Of a stretch of DNA of 64,000 bases, positions 58,440 to 64,000 are shown in pieces. Origin of the DNA: Farysia itapuensis (lineage: Eukaryota; Basidiomycota; Ustilaginomycetes; Ustilaginales; Ustilaginaceae); NCBI GenBank assembly GCA_023212645.1, contig JALBYC010000010.1, positions 1 through 64,000 on the forward strand, written 5' to 3'. The notes under the pieces are model-generated. The model was not told where the DNA came from, searched no databases, and saw nothing but the letters and a program-made list of their open reading frames with translations. A program made the translations under genes and the position numbers. Position 1 is the first letter of the stretch. Each line of letters starts with the position of its first letter.

Positions 58440-58984
58440 TTACTCGCTGACTATTAGCTCCGATACCGTCCAGTCTTCGTAGCTGCCATCCGGAAGGTAT
58501 CTTCTGACAACGAGCGGAATCTTCTTGGCTGCGAGCTCCTTCATTGCGATCTCTAGAGGGTCTGTCTCGCCTTCTGTAGGAACCAGGACAGGTGCGTTCA
58601 TCCTGCGCATTTCAAAGCTATGAGTACAAGGCTGGCGTAATTAGAACGACAGTTGGCCACTTACGAAATCTGGAGGGCACGGGTGCCCAAGATCCTTGCA
58701 CGCTCATACTTGGTCATATATGGTGTTGTGATACGCTCTGCGTTCGCCTGGCCAGCCATGGCGGTTGAAGGATCTCCACCCGCTGAGGAATGGACGATTC
58801 CGTTGGCGGCGACATCGGCAGCGTCATCTAATTGCTCCTCGCCAAGATCATCGCCATCAAAGACTGGCTCTTCCTCTTCGTAGAAGCTGCGTGAGAGGGA
58901 AGCGACCGAATGTTAGCAAAGTCGTCCTCCCTTTGTCGGTAAATGTACGTACGTGTCGTCTCCACCGTCTTCCCTGTCTGACAT
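58440..58984 (-). CDS. RPB6: RNA polymerase I/II/III shared subunit Rpb6 (ABC23)
   Basis: Three exons on the minus strand, 58984-58953, 58886-58665 and 58602-58440 (417 nt, 138 aa), with introns of 66 and 62 bp. The protein has an acidic N terminus ([10 protein letters not shown], then [15 protein letters not shown]) and the conserved core [64 protein letters not shown] and [13 protein letters not shown]. Rpb6 anchors the clamp in all three nuclear polymerases. At the second intron two AG acceptors are possible; the downstream one (AG at 58603-58604) restores the conserved QIS-MNAPV junction. It is divergent from the chitin synthase gene. Confidence 0.93.
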
Positions 58985-59295
58985 TCCTGTTGTGTATGAC
59001 TGGGATGCGATGGCACCGAATGGAGTTGCAAGTTTTGCACAAATCTTGAACCAGTCCCGATAGGAGATCGGGCGGATACGCGAGATTTCTGACAGCGCGT
59101 CGGAGTCGAGTGGTTTTTAAAAGGGAGTGTTTTGGCGAAGTGTTGGATGAAAGGGAGGTCAAATGCACGAATTGCATTTCGACGTGCATCACGCACTGAA
59201 ATGACCCTCGGACGCTCGCCGAACGCTGCCGGAGTCCCTTTTGTGGTCCGGGGTGACTAGTGACTGCTCGCTGCTTCACTGCCACCAACACCAGG
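58985..59295. promoter_or_regulatory. divergent promoter, RPB6 / chitin synthase
   Basis: 311 bp between the two start codons. No TATA box or repeated element was recognised. Confidence 0.5.
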
Positions 59296-62200
59296 ATGAG
59301 TTATCGGAGCCCTCACGACGGCTCTTACGGTCGCGCCCAACAGAACGTGTATCAAGAGCATGCTGCCCCCTACGATCCGTATGCGCATTACGATGAGGAA
59401 GCAGAGTATCACCGCGAGCCTGTTCGTCCCCAAAGGTAGGTGACGTTCGTGGTCTTGTAAGACATCTCGAGTTAATTTGAATGTGGCTGACTTTCCCACT
59501 CTTGCTCATTAGACAACCTTCTAGGACTCAATCCAGCTTTGCGCGCACGCTCCCCCATGGAGATGAGCAGGTTCCTCCTGTTCCCTCGAACCTATCAGCA
59601 GCCAGACAGAGACAAGCGCTGCCCCCCAGCCAGTCTTACCACCAGCATCCCAGTCATTGGGACCCTAACGCCAGCTACGACAATCCGCCATCGGTGCCCC
59701 TGTACGATCCAGCCCCTTTTCAGGGCGACGCCTCTACCAACAGCATAGACCTTGGCTCACGCCATAACGGAACCATGAGAAACCACCCGTACCACAATAC
59801 ACAATCTTCTTTCGATCGCTCTCACACCTATATTCAGCACCAGGAAGAAGAAAAAAGTTTCTACTCCAAGTCCAGCAATCATGTGCCCGGCCCCTACGGT
59901 CAGATGCCAACGATGTCCTACGGTGACGCCAACGGATCCCACTCCATGCTGAACCTTGGCCAGCCAGACTATCCGCCTACCACATACAGTGCTTATCAGG
60001 GCATGCCGGAGCCATATATCTCGGCGCTTGGAGCTCCGGGTGCAGTCATAGCTTCAGCTCCCCTGAACAATTTCCAGCATCAAGATTTCTCCGCTCAACA
60101 GGCTAATCGCGACCGGATTATGCGCAAGCGCACTGTCAAGCGCATTGAGCTGCAAGACGGCAATCTGGTGCTCGACATCCCTGTGGCTAAGAGCATCAGC
60201 AGAGCGGAGTCGAACGTACCCGAATTCAGTGAGATGCGTTACCAGGCATGCACCTCTGACCCGGACACCTTTGTCGAAGACAAGTATACACTGCGCCCGT
60301 GGCTGTACGGCCGCCAGACTGAAATGGCCATCGTAATGACTTGCTACAACGAAGACGACGTGCTGTTCGCGCGCACTATGGGCGGTGTCATCAAAAATAT
60401 CGCTCATCTATGCACAAGAACTCGTAGCAAGACCTGGGGCGCTGATGCGTGGAAGAAAGTCGTCGTTATCATTGTTGCCGACGGCCGTAAGAAGGTCAAC
60501 GAACGGATGCTCAAAGCGCTTGGTCTGATGGGATGCTACAACGAGGGCGTGATGAAGGATCACGTCCTCAAGAAACCGGTCGAGGCGCACATCTTTGAGT
60601 ACACCACTCGCGTTCAAGTTACCGAAAAAGGCGAGGTGCAGATCACCCCTTGTCCCATTCAGGTTGTTTTCTGTCTCAAGGAGCAGAATAAGAAGAAACT
60701 CAACAGCCATCGATGGTATTTCAATTCCTTCTGTCGTCTATTGCAACCCAACGTCTGCATTCTGCTCGACGTCGGCACAAAACCAACTGGTACGTCGATC
60801 TACGAGCTGTGGAAGAGCTTCGACAAGCACCCGTCTGTCGGTGGTGCGTGCGGAGAGATCTGTGTCGACACCGGAAGGGGCTGCTGGCAGCTCGTGAATC
60901 CACTGGTTGCTTCCCAGAACTTCGAATACAAGCTCTCCAACGTTCTGGACAAGCCTCTCGAGAGCTGCTTCGGTTTCATATCCGTGCTACCAGGCGCCTT
61001 CTCTGCATACCGCTACAAGGCATTGCAAGGTAGGCCCTTGCAGATGTATTTCAAGGGCGAAAAACTTCATTCGGGCGAGGGAGGCAACTCCATTTTTTCT
61101 GGCAACATGTATCTCGCGGAAGATCGAATTCTTTGTTTTGAGCTGGTAACCAAGGAGGGCGAGGGCTGGCTGCTGCGCTACGTCAAGTCGGCCAAGGCCT
61201 ATACCGATGTTCCAGACAAGGTCCCTGAATTCATCTCTCAGCGTCGGCGTTGGCTCAACGGCTCCTTGTTCGCGGCTTACTATGCTACGTGGCATTGGTA
61301 CCGCATCTTCACCTCGGGCCAAGGATTCTTTCGCAAAATCTGGCTGCTGTTTCAGGTACTTTACAACCTCGTGTTGCTCGTCTTCAGCTGGTTCGGAATT
61401 GCCAACTTTTTCCTCGCTTTCTACTTTTTGCTCAGCTCATCAACGAGTACCACAGGAAAAGATCCGTTTGGAGGACAGAGCGCTGCAATCATCGAGGTGT
61501 TCCAGAACCTGTTCATTGCCATGATCATCGTTGTACTGGTCTGCTCGCTGGGTAATCGTCCGCAGGGGTCTAATTTCGCCTATACTTCAGCCATAGTGGT
61601 GTTTGCAGCCATCATGGGTTTGGCACTTTACGCCGCTGGCTTCACAACTTATCTAGCCCTCGACGCTGCTGGACTCACGCGGGTAAACGGTTGGACTACT
61701 GCCAATATACTGGATCTGCTACAGACCTCTGGTTTCAGAGACATTGTCATCTCGCTTGCCGCAACGTATGTCATGTGGCTCGTCATCTCGATCCTGCATT
61801 TCGAGCCTTGGCACATGCTTACCTCGTTCGTGCAGTACCTGTTCCTCACACCAACCTACATCATTGTTCTTAGTATCTACTCGATGGCGAACACTAACGA
61901 CCTTTCTTGGGGCACCAAGCAGTCGACTGGTCCGGCTACAGATCTGGGAGGAGCTACTGGCTCAACTGGAAAAGAAGACGGCAGAGAGGTGGTGGAAGTT
62001 AAAATTCCGACATCTGCAGATGACGCCGAAGACCTCTGGCTCCACTACCGGCAGACGCTTGGTAAGCCTCAGGCCGAGGTAAAAACCAAGCGAGATAAGG
62101 CTACCAAGCAGGAGGACCACGCGAAAAATTTCCGAACCAACCTTGTCCTCATCTGGATGTGCACCAACGCGCTGGTCGTCATTATCTTTACCAGCTCGTG

Positions 62201-62357
62201 GTGGCAATCCTATGTCAAGAATCACGTCCCGCGCCGAAGCGGCCAGCCAGTGGTCAACCCCTACCAGTCATTCCTCTTTTGGTCGACAGCTGGCCTTTCT
62301 GCCATCCGCTTCCTCGGAAGTCTCATGTATCTCGTGCTCCGTCTCTTTGGACATTAG
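59296..62357 (+). CDS. CHS: chitin synthase (division 1, class I-III type)
   Basis: Exon 1 is 59296-59435, then a 77-bp intron (GTAGGT...TTAG), then exon 2 at 59513-62357, giving 994 aa. The N-terminal about 200 residues are Pro/Gln/Tyr-rich and disordered. The chitin synthase N-terminal domain includes RTVKRIELQDGNLVLDIPV and MTCYNEDDVLFARTM. The catalytic motifs are ADGRKKVNERML, LDVGTKPTGTSIYELWKSF, SCFGFISVLPGAFSAYR, EDRILCFELV and QRRRWLNGSLF (about residue 623). C-terminal transmembrane helices follow. No myosin head is attached. It makes cell-wall chitin at the plasma membrane. The class within I-III is not decidable by eye. Confidence 0.95.
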
Positions 62358-62507
62358 TTGACCATTCTCGCGTCAAAGTGCTCGTCAAATCCGATGAATT
62401 CGTCATACCTTCACATTGTCGTCTCTCCACTAGAGAGATTGATTCAGTCGCGAAAGCGGTCAACGCATCTGCGTTTCAGCGAATGTGCTACAGTTACATA
62501 TGAGAAT

Positions 62508-64000
62508 CTATGTCTTGCGTTTGCGAGGAGACTTGCCAGGCGTGGACGGAGATGGTGTGGTGCCATTGGGGAAGGACAACTTTCCAGGAGGTCCGTGTGG
62601 GATAGTGATTGGCTTGGAACGAACAAGCGAATCTACTGCGATTGCGGGTCGGAGTAGAACCCGGTCGCGGAATAGAGCCACCAGGTCGTCGGTGTCAGTC
62701 AACAATACGTCCTCAATCGTCTTTTCGTTGATGAGAGGTGTGGCAGGATCCTCATCAGTGGTGCCTGCCGCTCTTGTGTGACCATTGCTGATCTGAGATA
62801 CCTTGGACATCTTGGTCTGCACCTCTGATCGTGTGTTGGATGTGGGTAGCAACTTGGAAATGAATGCTTCGAACAGGGTTGATGCAGGCGGCATAAGGTG
62901 TGACGCGGTCGAGAACAAGGCCGTGAAGCCGGCAGCAGTGCTGACAGATGGCGCAGAGACGGAAGGATCTACATCAGTCTCCTCCACTGACAGGAAGGAG
63001 GACGGTCCGAACAAGTCATCGAACAAAGTCTTACGGACGTTCGAGATACCACGAATATTCTCAGCCGTGGATTGTTCTTTCGGAAATAGAGCCGGCAAGT
63101 CTGTCATGGCGAGGTGGACCAGATCCATCTCCTCAGTCAGAGCAATAAACGAGGGCTCTTCGCCCTGGAGGGAAGACGCGGGAACAACAGTGCTGATGGA
63201 AGTTTGACAGCTATGCCGCTGAAGCTGTTGCTCACGAGTGTTGTGGCTGTCCGATGCGACTGAGATCACTACAAACGTCGTTTTTGGCCTAATGGCAGAG
63301 CCTTTTGCGGCTGCCGAGGTTTGTTCTGCGTCGTTAGAAGCAACGATACAGAAACGTCCATGTTGAGCTTCCGGCAGAGGAAGTAGCAAGTGACATCGTT
63401 GCACTACTTCCAAATTTACTTCCGCTGCTTGGCGGGAGGCAATGAGGTCCCACAGAACTACACGATGAGAAGAGGCCAGACCAAGATACCGGCCATTGAA
63501 AGAGACTGCATCGATACTGTCCGTCAGCCCAGGTGCGGATACAACGGCGGACATGATGTTCGTCTCTGGACTCCAGAGTGTAGTGGTACCGCGTTGACCA
63601 AGGGCGAGGATAGAGCCATCTGCCGAAAAGGCGCTGCACGTCGGGATCTGGTCGCGGTAGCCAAATACAGATCGACAGGCCCAGTAGCTTTCCTTTCGAC
63701 CTGATTTGAGGGTCCGCGAAGCCAGATGCCAAGCGCGCGCTTTGCCGTCGACAGCTGTAGTAACAAGCAGGTAAGTGACAGGCGAAAATGTGATAGAAGT
63801 CAGACGCTGTCCATGATGAGGCCTGTCGATTCGAGTGTTGAGCGCGTATCGACGGTTCATGGCGTCCCATCGCCAAAACTTAAGACTGGATTCTGAGATA
63901 ACTTCGGCATCGATAGGACCGTGAGTCAGATTGCGACTGTCGAAGGTGACCATCCATTCGCCTTTTTCTCCGGTCTTGACAGAGGTCGATGGGGAAAAGA
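62508..64000 (-). CDS. UTP17: U3 snoRNP WD40 protein Utp17/Nan1 (WDR75), 3' part
   Basis: The frame is open to the window edge, so the N-terminal half lies beyond 64000. About 497 residues are visible. They begin with KTGEKGEWMVTFDSRN and continue with WD40-type blades (LKFWRWDAMNRRY; LTSITFSPVTYLLVTTAVDGKARAWHL; WACRSVFGYRDQIPTCSAFSADGSILALG; VVLWDLI), ending in a charged tail with TPSPSTPGKSPRKRK. The W-x-C-R-S-V-x-G-YR blade pattern is what I associate with WDR75/Nan1, a t-UTP subunit of the small-subunit processome that couples Pol I transcription to 18S processing. Convergent with the chitin synthase gene. Confidence 0.8.
   Translation of the reverse strand, partial: FSPSTSVKTGEKGEWMVTFDSRNLTHGPIDAEVISESSLKFWRWDAMNRRYALNTRIDRPHHGQRLTSITFSPVTYLLVTTAVDGKARAWHLASRTLKSGRKESYWACRSVFGYRDQIPTCSAFSADGSILALGQRGTTTLWSPETNIMSAVVSAPGLTDSIDAVSFNGRYLGLASSHRVVLWDLIASRQAAEVNLEVVQRCHLLLPLPEAQHGRFCIVASNDAEQTSAAAKGSAIRPKTTFVVISVASDSHNTREQQLQRHSCQTSISTVVPASSLQGEEPSFIALTEEMDLVHLAMTDLPALFPKEQSTAENIRGISNVRKTLFDDLFGPSSFLSVEETDVDPSVSAPSVSTAAGFTALFSTASHLMPPASTLFEAFISKLLPTSNTRSEVQTKMSKVSQISNGHTRAAGTTDEDPATPLINEKTIEDVLLTDTDDLVALFRDRVLLRPAIAVDSLVRSKPITIPHGPPGKLSFPNGTTPSPSTPGKSPRKRKT

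Noticed and set aside
1..64000. tRNA, rRNA, CRISPR arrays and transposable elements
   Set aside because: Scanned by eye for tRNA T-loop signatures, direct-repeat arrays, transposase or reverse-transcriptase motifs and long terminal repeats; none found.

Overview
The window is nuclear DNA of a fungus. Genes are densely packed on both strands and mostly intronless or interrupted by a few short introns (about 55-115 bp, GT-AG, often with a CTGAC/CTAAC branch site). The proteins are those of a basidiomycete. Secreted Kex-type repetitive peptide precursors resembling the Ustilago repellent Rep1 point to a smut fungus (Ustilaginaceae: Ustilago/Sporisorium/Pseudozyma/Moesziomyces type). That lineage call is an inference, because no database search was possible. 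I see no transposon, CRISPR array, rRNA or tRNA gene.

Layout. 0-16 kb: 3' end of a Tlg2/syntaxin-16 SNARE gene, a small spliced LYR protein (SDHAF1/Sdh6 type), eIF3b (PRT1) divergent from the rRNA methyltransferase SPB1, a TMEM115-like Golgi protein, a spliced IPI1/TEX10-type gene, a Sel1-repeat protein divergent from a spliced metallo-beta-lactamase-fold hydrolase, and a four-exon RanGAP. 16-19 kb: eEF2. 19-26 kb: three secreted, Gln/Gly/Ser-rich proteins, one of 1106 aa built from three repeat classes separated by Kex2-like sites. This is the most distinctive locus. 26-27.7 kb is empty. 27.7-41 kb: a Dbl-homology RhoGEF, CWC25, RPB2 and a 1338-aa unknown protein. 41.8-48.2 kb: an MFS sugar transporter divergent from a GH127-type beta-L-arabinofuranosidase, followed by an ABCG half transporter. 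48.5-64 kb: an unknown Ser-rich protein, TSR3, isocitrate lyase, an SDR with tiny exons, RPL41, RPB6 (three exons), a division-1 chitin synthase and the 3' part of a UTP17/NAN1 (WDR75) gene.

How the genes relate. Much of the window is growth machinery: ribosome assembly (SPB1, IPI1, TSR3, UTP17), ribosomal protein (RPL41), translation (eIF3b, eEF2), transcription (RPB2, RPB6), splicing (CWC25) and nuclear transport (RanGAP). Set among these are two niche-related groups. One is the repellent-like cluster, probably for cell-surface hydrophobicity and aerial or filamentous growth. The other is a divergent transporter/GH127 pair that could import and cleave small L-arabinose-containing sugars from plant cell walls. 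Exon structures were worked out by hand from splice signals, reading phase and conserved protein motifs.
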